Assembly: GCA_015680685.1 (NCBI GenBank)
Contig: MNCI01015561.1
Location: 1,519,717-1,583,716 of the forward strand
Direction: 5' to 3'
Source: Gnetum montanum
Lineage: Eukaryota > Streptophyta > Gnetopsida > Gnetales > Gnetaceae
Length of the DNA: 64,000 nt
Shown here: positions 12,287-24,149 of the stretch, piece after piece
Layout: each line of letters starts with the position of its first letter
Position numbering within the stretch: position 1 is the stretch's first letter
Position numbers and translations under genes: made by a program
Notes under the pieces: generated by a model
Database searches by the model: none
The model's input: only the letters and a program-made list of their open reading frames with translations
What the model was told of the DNA's origin: nothing

Positions 12287-15200
12287 ATGTCAAAGAGGAA
12301 GGCTACCATGAGCAAGAATGCTACCCTGGAAGAAGTAGATGTTGAACTAAAGGGGCTTTTACATCTTCCATGGCCTCTACTAGGGGAAGGATATTCCTTT
12401 GTGATTGCTAGGTACACAATTCTTTGCTATTTTTCATGAGTTTTGTAGTTCTTTCTACTTGTAAACTAGGAGTTTTGGCTGGTGTAGGCTTGTTATTTGC
12501 ATGAAATTTATTTTTGAAAAATTCTACATTAGATTTTGGTCTAGATTACATGGTTATAGTGTTGATTTGGCTTTATAAATTTTGGGTTATAAATTTTGTT
12601 TGGCCCTGTTTTTGGTTTTGGTTGTTTTCTAAGAAAAAGCAACACGTATTTTTTATTTTTCCGTAAGAAAATGGTTAGGAATTTTTAGTTTTCAAGGCCA
12701 TAGGATTGTTTTATGTTGTTTAACGGTTGTTGAACCACTAGATTCCAACTTACACAAATTTTTCGGTAAGCTAGTTCATAGGGGTTTCTTTAGTTTTTTG
12801 CTATTTTTTCATGTCACTTTTCAAATTTTTTAATGCAAAAGTAAGAAATGTTGGTTTTTTAGGTTGTGGGTTTTTTTTTTTCTTATTTATTGGTTCAAAT
12901 GGCTCTGGAATGACTGGATTATCCACAGCTAATTTTCTATGAATTTTTTCGTGGGCTAGTGCATAGTGACATTTTTGATTTTTGTGGTTTCAGCCTTGTG
13001 AAAATGAGCAACGTTGACACTTTGGAGAATTTTTCTAGCCAACATCCCAAGTTCTTGGGAATTCTTAGAGGTGTTAGGCAGGATTTAGTGTTGATTTTAG
13101 CAATTTTGAAATTTTTTTAATTGTAGCCATTTTCTATAGTCTTGGGTTTTTTGTGAAATTTTGTTATGGTTTTGGGTTGCTATGAAGATTTTTTCTAAGC
13201 TTGGAACTACAATATGGATGTTAAATTTTATTAAATTTTATGCATACATAGTCCCTAGACTTAGAAAAAGTTTGTTTTGTCCTAATTTATCATTTTTTGT
13301 TAAAGTGTAGACTGCTTGGCAGAGTTGCAGTTTTGGTTGTAAAAACTACAAACCTCCTTGGCTATAGAGGTAGCGTTGGTGTGGTTTTTGAATTTTTGTG
13401 ACTATATTCAAAGGTTTCTAAGGTTATTTACATGTTGTATTTTATTTTTCAATAGTCACTTGAATTTTTTTAAAAATTGTTGTCTAGCCCCCCTAGACTT
13501 TTTACTACAACTAGTTTCACTATTACCTAGGATTTCCAGTAAAACTTTTGCAAGATTTAAGTTAGGATTTTGGGACTGTTGTTTGGGTAAAAGCTAGTTT
13601 TTATGGCTTCAAGATTTATACATAATTTTTAAAAAAATTTTCATGCATATTTCACCATGAAATTGCTAATGGTTGTTGGTAGGCTACTTGGTTCTATTTG
13701 GTTTTTATATGCAAATTGTTCATAATTTTGGTTTTTATCTTGTTTTGGTCCTAAGTGTTGAAAACTATGAATTTGGTTACTTGGCTTAAATGAAAATGTT
13801 AACAATGAGATCATATTAATTTTTATTTTTTATTATTTGTTCATTTTTTGTTATAGTTATTCATGGTTCTAATGGCTATTGGTGTTGTATCATGTAGGGC
13901 TTTTTTGAAATCCATCCTAGTGGTGGTGGGGTTCCTATGCTACATCCACACACTAGGATCCAGCATCCCACTTGCGAACATGGTGTTGGAGCATGGCTCC
14001 TTGTGGTTCCAACTAAAGGCAAGGGAGTTCTTGGCCTACTTGCTTCAAAATTTTAGTGGGATGGTTTGGTCACACTTGGCCTTAGAAACAATGGCAGTCA
14101 TTGTGGAAACCTTGCTACCCCACTCTATGTGCATGATCGTCAAGTTTATAATTGATGATCCTAAAACTCATATTGAGGATGAGAAATTTGACAGCATATG
14201 CACTAGAGGGACACACAAGTTCAAAATCTAGGATATGCTCAAATTCATCTAATGCTGGTTGGTCATTGTGCCAGCATGTTGTTTCAGAACCCCCTTGGCA
14301 TTGTCTACCATTTGGAGGGATAAGTATAAAATTAAGTTGTTTTTGGTTTACTTAGGCTATTTTGGCTTAATGGTTTTTGTTTTGGTTGACATGCTTGTAA
14401 GTATAGGGTGGATGTCCATGGGTTGATCAAGAGTGACCAGCTCTTGATCGTAGCCCAAACAGCACTGGGGGTATTTACAAAAGGCTAAGTGATAAGGCTT
14501 ACCATGATGAAGCAACTCAAAGATGACTTTAGTAGGTACACCACATGCTATGCCAAAGCCTACCATAGGTGCTTGGTGAATGAGACAACCCATAGTTGGT
14601 GGGGAATCCTTGATTTTGGTGTAGAGACATGTATCCCCCTTAGTTTTCCCCCATTACCTTCACCATGCAAGAAAATTTAGAATTCTTATTTTTTTGTCAT
14701 ATTTTATTTTTTATGCTATGTCAATGATATTTGTAGGTTATGTAGGCCTTAATTGTTTAAGTGGTTTTATTAGTATGGTTATAAATTTTGTTTTAATTGG
14801 TTATATTTGTTATATTTTTATTTTTACATGTGCCTGTGCCTAAGCTAATGAGCCATTTTTGGTGTGTTGTAGGGGTTGTATCTTCCTCTAACATCACCTT
14901 GATCACTTCAAGATGTATTGAGGAGATGCTTATTCTTAAGTTTTGTGAGGTGGATTTGGTGTAGCATTGGTTGGCTAGTCAGGCACCTAGAAACATTCAA
15001 GCAAACATTGTTAGTGTAGGTTTGCTTGATCTTTTCATGGATCCTAGCTCAATCATCCCTACTCTTGAGATGATGAATATCATCAACTTTAACAAAGGAG
15101 TGAAGAAATTCGTCACTCAGGTCCATGGTATGCCGATCACCTTGCCAATCGATAAGTCTACCTTCAATGACCTTTTTGGTGTCCCTTGTGAGGGCATGAT

Positions 15201-17596
15201 AGTTGCTGCCAAATCAAGGAAGGATGTAAGCCATCATAAGGAGATGGAAAAATGGCTAAAGGCTTCTTGTGGCCATTTTGGACTATCCCTAGACTAGTTC
15301 TAAGATGTAGAAGCCAAGGAGGCATATCCATTGTTTTGGTCTTGAGCGTTCCCAAAGATGCTTACACAAAAGAAGGTCATTAGCATCTAACAAGCATGGA
15401 TCATGAAAAAGGTCCTCATTGAAGATGCTCAATTTAATTGGACTACTCATTTGGTTTTTGAGCTACGAGGAAAAATCCTAAAACTCTGGAAAGACCTCAC
15501 TAAGATGTGTCACATGCACTATGCATTCTTTGTGACATATCTTAGGAGGTTCGTGGAGTTCTTGGTGGTGTAGAAGGATGGACGATGGGTATGCCAAGAT
15601 CCATCCCAGCTTTCTAAGCCTTTGGTGAAACTTATTTATCCTACCATGCAGGCTCAAAACCCACCAAAGGATGTTGGGAAATTGCTATCGTTCATCACTA
15701 AGCATTTTAGTGATGTACGTTGTGCTTCCCCTAATAGCACGAAGATTGAGCCCTAAGTTGCCTAATGTTTAGAAGGCTAAGGAATTATGCATTGAAGTTG
15801 ATGGAGCAGCTAGAGTGAAGTTGAAGAGGCCTATTATTGAGGAATTAGCACCAGTTATTGAGCAACCCATGAAGAGGAGGATTGTCATTAAATTCGATCA
15901 AGTGCATCATATGGTTATAGGTATGTTTTAGTTTGTTTTATTTTAAAGTTAGTTTACATTTTGTGTTTTATGTTATAAGGCTATGTTGTTATTTTGTTTT
16001 AGGAAAAATATGGTAAGCTGTTCTATGTTTTGTCTTTGTTGTTCTTGTAGACAAGTAACAAGAACTAGTGGCCCAAGCAATGGTAGCAGAGGTGGAGCAA
16101 AAATAGTAGAGGAGGAGTTCCTACAATGGCATTAGGATGAGGGATTATCCAACATTACATTGGATGACCTCGATGCTATATTTGATTATTCATAGCTAGG
16201 TGAACCCCCCACTATCATGCTAGATGACATCTTAGGTATTTATGAATTTCATTTTTATGTGTTGCATTTTATATTTTCATGTTTAAAGCCTGGTTTTAAC
16301 TATATAAGCTATAGTTATGCCTATTTCAACTCCTAATCCCCAACTAGGTGCCTCAACCTCTACATTTTGCATGAACCCATGGGTGGAGGCTCTTGATAAA
16401 ATGAAGTTCATGCATGGGGTAGTCAAAGACATGATCAATCGAGTGCAAGAAATTGCTCCTAATGTTGGAAAATACTTAGTTTATTTTGCCTTTAATGGGT
16501 TTTACTATGTTTATGCATTTTTGTTGCTTCATATAGGTTTTATGGATATGTGGTCTTATTGGTTCAAAAGTTTTTGGTTATTTTTGTTGCTTATTATTTT
16601 TAATATGTGTGTTTTATTGTTATATTACTTACAATATCTAAGGTTGGATGGGGTTTTAACCATGCCATGGAGATTAATTCATTGCCTAGCTTGCCTTATG
16701 AAGTGGAGAATGTGCCATGGAAGTTATATGAAAGTGCCACTAGATGTGCACTTTCATGCACTAAAACTTTGTGTTCCAATGAGTTCCTATGGGAATGAGT
16801 TATGGTATTGGAAAGGGAAACTAAGAGGCAAGGTGAGATAATTAAGGATCTCTAGGATCATAAGGGGTTTGTGGAAGCCCAAGTGGCTAACAGGGACTCC
16901 TTGAAAACCAAGGAGATAACATGGGCATAGTATTGGAACGCCATCCATGGCAATGTTGCTATTGTGAGGGAGGTCGCAGAGTAGAAGCTACAAATAGACC
17001 TACTAGCTCACAAGGCTAGGGAGTGGAGAGATTATTGTGCCTAGGTGCTTGAGTGGGACTAGGCACAAAAGGACCATAAGAAGAAGTATAAGGTAAAATG
17101 TGAGGCCTATCTTAAGTGGTTGCAGGAGGAGTTCACCAAATGATGCAAGTTGGAGCTATTCATGAAGGAGATTCAAATAGAGAGTGTTTTCAAATTATTT
17201 GAAAGCTCTGTAATGGTGGCTGATTCCCCAACTTCTTAGGTCTCTACTACTTTTGGGGAGGTAACTATCATCACATATTCGTGAGAGCAACGTCTTAACT
17301 AGCATTAATCTTGGGGAGGTGGATTAGGCCCACATGACCAAGGACTAAATCCTCCATTGTTTATAGGTTGGCTTTTAGAGCTTCCCCATGGAGGATGTTG
17401 CACCCGAGCCCTCACAGGTTTGCTTATTTTATTTTATTTTAGCATATTTTAATTTTAGGTTAATTTAATTTAGTTTCACATTATGTTGATTATTGATTAA
17501 ACTTATGTTATTGTGGTACAGGTACCTAGTGACATTGACAACCCCAATATTGATGACATTGGAGATGCTTCTCTTCCCCCTCCAGTTGCACCTTAG
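12287..17596 (+). pseudogene. intron-containing ORF2-type gene (plant transposon-like domain plus coiled coil), decayed
   Basis: Exon-like blocks are flanked by GT-AG sites and T-rich introns. They are 12287-12411 (MSKRKATMSKNATLEEVDVE), 12994-about 13080 (SLVKMSNVDTLENFSSQ), 14873-15920, 16051-16235, 16315-about 16480, about 16643-17285 and 17522-17596, which ends in DDIGDASLPPPVAP then TAG. The 14873 exon holds VHGMPITLPIDKSTFNDLFG, in the style of the domain called 'putative plant transposon protein'. The 16643 exon is a Lys/Glu-rich coiled coil. Several in-frame stops show that it is dead. A 122-residue open frame at 13863-14231 lies between recognised exons and is unassigned. The gene runs opposite to the gag-protease of element D. 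I infer that it is the antisense ORF of that element; a captured host gene is the alternative. Confidence 0.55.
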
Positions 17597-17743
17597 CACC
17601 ATTTGTTGGCTATGTCTTTGGCTATCTTTATTATTATTGTTGATGTTGTTGTTATGATGTTGACATTATGACGTTGTGGCTAGTGTCAGCCTTTGGCAAA
17701 TAAAATGTGAACTAGGTTGTAAACAAGTTATAAAATTTTAACC

Positions 17744-17935
17744 AGTTTTAAGCCATGGAGGACCATGTGTTTTGCTAGTTTTAGGCCATGGAGGACCATG
17801 CGTTTTGCTAGTTTTAGGCCATGGTGGGCCATATGCATTTCCAATTTTAGGCCATGGCAGGCCATGCATTTTGTGAGTTTTAAGCCATGGTGGGTCTCGA
17901 TGTTACCAGTTTTAGGCCTTAGTAGGCCATGCCCA
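17744..17935. repeat. 33-bp tandem repeat, six copies
   Basis: Units begin at GCCATGG near 17752, 17785, 17819, 17851, 17884 and, degenerate, 17917, with spacing 32-34 bp. The consensus is close to AGTTTTAGGCCATGGNGGNC followed by CATGNGTTTTGC. Because 33 is a multiple of three, one plus frame reads through it as an 11-residue repeat (FRPWRTMRFAS-like). It starts about 150 bp after the stop of the preceding ORF and is probably not coding. Confidence 0.9.
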
Positions 17936-17939
17936 TCGA

Positions 17940-19690
17940 AAAGGAGATTTTTATCAGTTTTGCATTTTAAAATTCTTATAAATTTTTCAGGTTTTAAAGT
18001 TTTTATGGTATTTTCACATTTTATGTTCTAACATAGACAAGGCATAAAGGGTAACTTGTAAATGAGAATAAACTCTAGGCCATGTGCAAAGTAAGGTCAA
18101 AACGTGGTAAAATAAAGTAACATAAAGTAGCATGTGTAAATAATGTTTAAACTAGATTTAAAAAGGCTAAAGAAAAAGAAGGCTACATGGTAAAGGGTAC
18201 AAGGACAAGTTTATAGGAAACATATAGGATCGTGCAAGTGTTTCCTAATCTTCAAAAGATTAGGAATGGTGTATGACTTGTTGTTGGTGATCGTTTGGGA
18301 CCACCAACATTTTCCTCTGGGTCTCATGACTAAGATCACGGGAAATGAAGGTGTTTCTTCAAATTTGAGTTTAGGTGTTTGCTGATATCTGGAAACACTA
18401 AGGCCTAGATGACTCCAAATAAACTCAAAGGTAATAGAGCGAACTAATCATAAATATGTGTTTGTTGTTATGAATGTTGAAATGGTTGGGTTTGTGTATG
18501 AAACTTTAACTAGCTATTATAAAAGGAATTCAACTAACCTTGTTGAATACTGTAAATTATTAAAGATTCCAATTTTGTCAAGTCACTTGTCTATATGGTT
18601 CCTATAGTATGTTGCTTGCAACAAATAAAATCTCACCAAAATTCTTAAGCACAATTCTATAGAAATCTGCTCTTAGTTTTCCTTAGAGAAAAAGATCCAG
18701 AAGAAAAAAAGATATAGAGTAAGATTCAATGAAATTTAAAAGAGAAGAAAAAGAAAAACATATTTGTGTGAAATCTTAAACATTTAAGTGAGATAAATTG
18801 AGTGTGAGGAAACACTTCGAAATAAAGCTATTTTAATTCAATCTAAAGTGTTACAATCTAAACCCTTTATGGTCAACAAACAATTTCGTAAAAGACAACT
18901 CTTATTAAACTATCAAAATGTTTTGTAAATGATAAAATACAAACTATTATTTGGCTAGTTAAATAGTTGTCAAGAATTGCAAATAATAAAGTTATAGAAA
19001 AGATATAACAATTTCAATATTGAAACATCAAGGAAAAGACTTTAAAAATTGAAGCTAATTTGAGTTAGCTCAAAATATCAAGATTTTCTAGATCCTCTAG
19101 ACTCAAATAGGCAATTTTTTAAAAGAAATTACTATTAAATTGCTCAAGATGCTCTTTAAAAGATAACATAAGCTCTTATATGGCAAGCAAATAGAAGTCT
19201 AGAATTGTGTGGAAATAGAGTTATAAGAGCAATCAGAAAATTCCAAAATTAAATGCCAAGAACAGTACTATCTACACCATTAGCTAAGCAACTAAGACAA
19301 ACTGAAAAGAAAAAAAAACTCATAGGATTTAAACAAAGCAGCTGAATTGATGATGCAATTAGCAAGCCATCCTTAAAAGTAATCTTTAATGTCTTTTTTG
19401 AAGTTCTTTCTCCTTGTTATAACCCTTAAAGCTTTTTTTTATAGTAATTTTTGGGTAATTACAATCATCATGAGAAATTAAGGTGTATTATAACCACTAT
19501 GAGAGTTAATTATAACCACAAGAATTAGTTACAACCATTACAACAGTTATAACTACCATATTATAATTCACAAGTGTTGAATTCATACAGGACATTCAAC
19601 AACTGTCCCATAAATTCCTCTTCTTTTTTAAATAATAAGTTTTTTTTTTTTTAAACGGAAACCGAAACCTTCGTATAAAGAAACTGTGTC
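17940..19690. other. non-coding; contains a hairpin and a diverged tandem duplication
   Basis: At 18242-18266 two arms of 11 bp (TTCCTAATCTT and its exact complement) enclose a 3-nt loop. At about 18885-19000 and 19115-19225 two AT-rich segments align imperfectly, giving a tandem duplication with a period near 230 bp. No ORF is supported. Confidence 0.5.
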
Positions 19691-19693
19691 ATG

Positions 19694-20574
19694 AACTTAC
19701 AGGCAGCATGGAGATGGAGATGGCGACGGCCGCGGTGGAACGCCGATGAATTTCACGTTCTCCGGCAGATGCAGAGACCATGGAAGGGGTGACAGAAGCG
19801 TAGGAGCAGTCTCAACAGTTTCAGCCTTGGCGTTGTCCAGGGACAATTCTGGCATCATCATCATCATCATCGTTGCCTGTGGAACGGGCGCAGGAGTCGG
19901 CGGCTTCAACGATGCTGTTCGTGACGGTGCCAAGATTTCGTTGTGCATTGACCACGGAATCAGAAATCTGGGCTTTAGCAGCGTCCATGAAATCGCTGGA
20001 TTCAGCGTTGGAGAGCCAGTGCCTGAGGCTCCACACCGGCAACAGTAACGGTTTCTCTCTGTCGGCAATCACGTTTATGGAGCTAAATGACTATGGATTA
20101 TTGTTATTCCACAGTTTCTGCTACTGCCGCGGCTGTTCTTTTTCGAGCTCCAATGGCGGCATTTTGTCGTGCTCATCGTGGTTCTTGTCCAAGCCCTGGA
20201 ACACGTCTGCAAACATGAATATTTTTTTGTGCGCGTACTTCCCATTGCTGGCCTTCTCAAGCTCCATGGCGCAGCGCGTCATGATGCCGTAGGGGATTGC
20301 AAGTCCTATGAAAACAAGATTGATGAGCTCCCAGCTTTGCGGAACGGAGCTCCGCGGACCTGCGTATTTCATGACAAGCTTTAGGCTCTACTTCTGCAGA
20401 ACTAGGATCATAGCCATGGCTATAGCCAGAAACACGCCTTTGAGGATTATCCCTGAAATCTTGGCATTTCTGTTGTCGGTATCGACCCCGTGTTGATGCT
20501 GTTGCTACTGAGGCTTCCTCTGGATGATCCAGAGATGCCTCTACAGTAGAGTTTCTGCTGAGATCATCCTCCAT
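19694..20574 (-). pseudogene. DUF761-like plant membrane protein, pseudogene
   Basis: Read from ATG at 20574 on the minus strand. An acidic N-terminus (MEDDLSRNSTVEASLDHPEE) is followed, after a frame change near 20480, by a hydrophobic segment GIILKGVFLAIAMAMILVLQ. An in-frame TAG comes next, then the second hydrophobic segment SWELINLVFIGLAIPYGIMT, a charged linker, two more stops, and EKPLLLPVWSLRHWLSNAES. A second frame change falls in a (GAT)n run near 19860-19875, after which a Pro-rich tail ends at 19697. Two membrane segments plus an LLLPV(R/W)SL block resemble plant DUF761/hydroxyproline-rich proteins. It is more GC-rich than its surroundings and has at least two frameshifts and three stops. 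The family name is tentative; the broken state is clear. Confidence 0.45.
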
Positions 20575-20589
20575 ACCCCACAGACCTCC

Positions 20590-21370
20590 AGTTGTGTATT
20601 ATTTGATCCAAGGTTACGTCAAATTGTAGTAACAAAATAACAAGCCGTAGAAGCAGCTTTAATTCCCTCACTACACTGCTAGTGCTACCTAAAGCTTGCA
20701 AAAGAAGTCAAAAGGTGAAGCCTGGAAAACTCTGTTAAAAATTGTAGGCAATTCTTTGTTTCAGCAGCTGTGTGGTTGTCACTCATAGTGACAATTCTTT
20801 GGGTGCATCCTTTTTTTTGCTCCGCTTTGCTTTCTTTCTTTCTGCAGATTCCGATGCGCACTTGTGTGTGCGTTTCCAGTTCTTTCTTTGTCGCTGAGAT
20901 TTGTTTTATGTTAGGGATTTTAGGTGAGAAAGCGATATACTATGGTGTAGTAGTAGCATCCTAGCGCGGAACACATTTTTGAAAATTAGCTGCAAAATGT
21001 CAAGAGACACTGGATGAATATGTTTTAGCAGCTTCCAGATGATGAACTATGGAAATTCGGGAAATGGCTTCCCTTGATCTACTTAGGTCTTTTGTAGCAT
21101 ATTCCCCTAAATTTTTTTGAGGCCCAAATTTCCAACAAAGGCATAGGTAATAAAGTTGTTTCTACCCGTTTTAGTTTGTTTTAGGGAAATATGCTGTGCA
21201 TTGAACCTGTGAGATCATTTGATAAGATGCTCCAGTATCGAAAGACTGCATACTTACCAACGACGATGAGACTTAACCATTTGATGAGGCAACTTCTGGC
21301 CTAGTACATTAATGCTTTCATTGCATCATGTAATGTTACGTACTTTTTCACTGAAATTGCTCCATTGGCA
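20590..21370. other. upstream flank of the DUF761-like pseudogene
   Basis: Mixed-composition sequence with CT-rich runs (about 20800-20850). It looks like host 5' flank moved or stranded together with the pseudogene. No ORF, RNA gene or repeat family is recognised. Confidence 0.35.
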
Positions 21371-21402
21371 AAAATGTGCCAACACTTGTAGTGCACAATT
21401 TT

Positions 21403-23172
21403 TTATTCCCCCTTCCCTTCATTAACCATGTTGAAGGGAAGCTCCTCCCATGGGGCATCCATGGTTTCATTGTAGCGTGTTTGTGCCTCTTCCACTCTAT
21501 CAGGCCTTTGACATTCATCATCAATAGTAGGAGCTTCTCCCTGAAACTCCACTTTAGACCCTTGTTCTATGTCAACGTTGTTGATTGCCAAGAGAACTGC
21601 ATTGTCACCATGGATAATTATTTCACCTCCCTCATAAGGTAGGTGAATTTCTTGGTGGATGGGTGAGAAAATAGCTCGTAATTAAGTTAGCCAAGTCCTT
21701 CCCAAGATGAGATTGAATCCTGGTGTCTCTTTCATCACTAAGAAATTAGCTGTTGTGGAGAATTGTTCCCCTGCCACAAAGTCCAAAGAGATTGATCTTT
21801 TAACTACAATTCAAGATCCATTAAAGGATTTAAGTGTGGAAGTTGTGTGTTTCAAGTGTTCTGTTAAACCCAACGTTCAACAATGGTGTAAGGTATTATG
21901 TTGGTTACTGCCCCATTGTCCACATGCATCCTATGTACCTTGTATTGTCCTGCTCTTATTATAATGAAGAGAGGGGCCTTGGTTGTCTCACCATCTTGGG
22001 GATTGGTCTTGACCTCACTATCCCAAAACACTAGTGTTGTTGACTTCATTTCTTCCTTCGGTGAAGGTGGTACCATCATTGCATGGATGGACTCTTCACT
22101 AGTGGGGATGTCCTCACTAATAGGAATAGAAGTCAACATCTTTACTAGGGCCTCTTGGTAAGTAGTTTAGATCATTACTAGGTCATACAAGCTAAGGGAT
22201 GCATTCTTCTATTTCAAAGATTACTTAACCTGTTCCATTGCATTGAGGAAGTCCTTGTCGTTGGTTGTAGATTTCTTGTTCTTGTTGGCTTTAACTTCCT
22301 TCATGCACGATAGGATGCAAACTTCATGTTTTTGGGGTTGTGCCTTAGCCTCTTTCCCCTTTCCTTGTGACTTGGGATCCTCCTATGTTTGACTTGTTGA
22401 AGTAGCCTAAGTCTTAGAGCTCATTGGGATGGATGAAATAGGAGTGGGCTTTGGTAGGCCCATCTCTTTCCATGCCTTGGCCTACTTGTTATATCTATCC
22501 TTGGGCTTTAGCACCAACTTCTTGTGTTGTTTTGTTGGTGATTTCTTATTATTATTATTTAGTTGGGAAGACGTTGTTGTGTTGGCCACCATGGGAGGAT
22601 GTTGTTCAATTGTAATGGTGGGTTTGGTTGTAGTGGGAGGGGTTATCCTTATCACAAAAGGCTTCTTGGGAGGCATAGGTGATGGTATCCTTATAACAAA
22701 GGGGGTCTTGAACTAGTCAAAGTTGAAGAACTCCTTTCATTGCAAGGAGGTACTGGATCATGAACAACTCCTATGTAGGCCTTGGATTATTGCTCACATT
22801 GAATGTCACTATGGTATATGGATTGTTGTTAGCATTCAATGAATCCTTGTAGACCTGCATAGATTTCTTCTATGGTCTGGTTGGGTTAGTGGCATTAAGG
22901 ACCAATTCCCCATTGTCTACCATCTTTTGCAGGTCATTCTTGAGGGTTAAGTAAAAGTCAGTATCATGACCTAGTAGCTGATGGTAGTGGCAGAAATGGT
23001 CAAGCTTGAAGTATGTAGGTACTAGTGTGCCATTCTTGGTTGCAAGAGTAGGGTTCTTTGTGATTTCACATAGTCTATCATGCCTCTTATGAGCATTCTT
23101 AGTCATTTGTTTATATTGGATTCTTATGCTCTTTAACAACTGGTCAAGGAGTTTAGATGATTTTAATAGTCA
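21403..23172 (-). pseudogene. element D gag C-terminus and retropepsin
   Basis: On the minus strand, frames at 23139-22870 give the zinc-knuckle-like block HFCHYHQLLGHDTDFYLTLK followed by NDLQKMVDNGEL. This is the usual C-H-C spacing region of plant Ty3 gag, here with the last Cys lost. Further on (22139-21864) comes GQYKVHRMHVDNGAVTNIIP, a retropepsin active-site loop with Asp-Asn-Gly in place of Asp-Ser/Thr-Gly. No reverse transcriptase follows. The reading continues the gag of 46215-44647 once element B and its CCTAG duplication are ignored, so both halves belonged to one element. Confidence 0.7.
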
Positions 23173-23177
23173 CCTAG

Positions 23178-24099
23178 TGATGAGCAGCAAGGTACCCCTA
23201 TGCCCAATCATACAAATCACAAAGCATTCACGCGGGATCCGATCGAATTCCATGGACTTTATCATTTCTAGTGCACTAGTTCTTTAGGAAGTGAATCTAG
23301 CCTTAAGATCAATTGTTGTCTTCCCAATTACACTTGTAACATTCATTGGTATGGTTAAGTGTAATTGAGGCATCCAATTTTTATCATTTTATGTTTTATA
23401 GTTTGGTGCTCGAAATGTATATAAAAGGAGTTTGAATGCCTAATCTAAATTAATTAATTAACTAGTATTTAACTAATTTTAACTTAAGCATCTGATCCCA
23501 CTTTATGTACACATCTTGAACCCACATATTCGTTGCTGGGCGACCAAGCACTATGCTATTGGGTGAACCAAGCAATAATGCTGCTAGGATTACCAAGCGA
23601 ATATGTGTTACACTCGAAGCAGTCATACTTATGTGTGTAATCTATTTGGCTTAATTGCTTCATTAATGTAATAACTGGAAAATAATTAATAACTAATTGA
23701 AAACATTTAATAAATAACTGATAACATTAAATGCATAAATGAAATAGCTAATCTATCCAAAGTGCTGCAAGGTTTATTAAAAATCTCATCTTATTGCTGC
23801 ACACATTGTCGTGCTCAGGTATAACAATGCTTGAATAAAGATTTGTACACTTAATGACTCTTGCTACGGGCACTCGGGAAAAAATTCTAACTTTTGAAAA
23901 GAAAAAATTCAAGAGCTTCATTATAACTACTATATCTACTTTACCATAAATGTGACTACAAGTGCATATTTATAGTGAACTACAGGCACTACATCAATGG
24001 GGCCACATCGACGCATGATATGATGTGTCAACTAGGCCTCATCGATGAGGCCTAAACGATGAGGTTTTGTGGATGCAATTGACAGAATGTGACTCATCA
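23178..24099 (-). repeat. element B 3' LTR
   Basis: It aligns along its length with 43705-44641. The TATA box reads TATAAA on the minus strand at 23974-23969. The U5 end carries the phrase GGGGTACCT followed by CTCATCA-type termini shared with elements A and C. The preceding polypurine tract on the minus strand, CATGGGGGTA (24100-24109), is the same as that of element A. Confidence 0.93.
24033..24054 (-). promoter_or_regulatory. perfect 22-bp palindrome in U3 of element B LTR
   Basis: The centre is AGGCCTCATCGATGAGGCCT with one more paired base on each side. It lies about 60 bp upstream of the TATA box. The other LTR has the same site at 44561-44582, with CATCGATG decayed to CATCAACG. The adjacent TGATGTGTCAA (24021-24031) is also repeated in the internal block at 35745-35755. 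Confidence 0.8.
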
Positions 24100-24149
24100 T
24101 ACCCCCATGACTGAATAAAACTCATCCTCGAGTTCTTTTACAAAATTGG

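Noticed and set aside
13863-14231. 122-residue open frame on the plus strand
   Set aside because: No recognisable domain; hydrophobic composition from T-rich DNA. It lies within the decayed ORF2-type gene and may be an intron or an insertion.
22482-22676. Minus-strand Lys/Thr/Pro-rich ORF (PPKKPFVIRITPPTTTKPTI)
   Set aside because: Kept only as a linker of the D gag-protease reading; not a separate gene.
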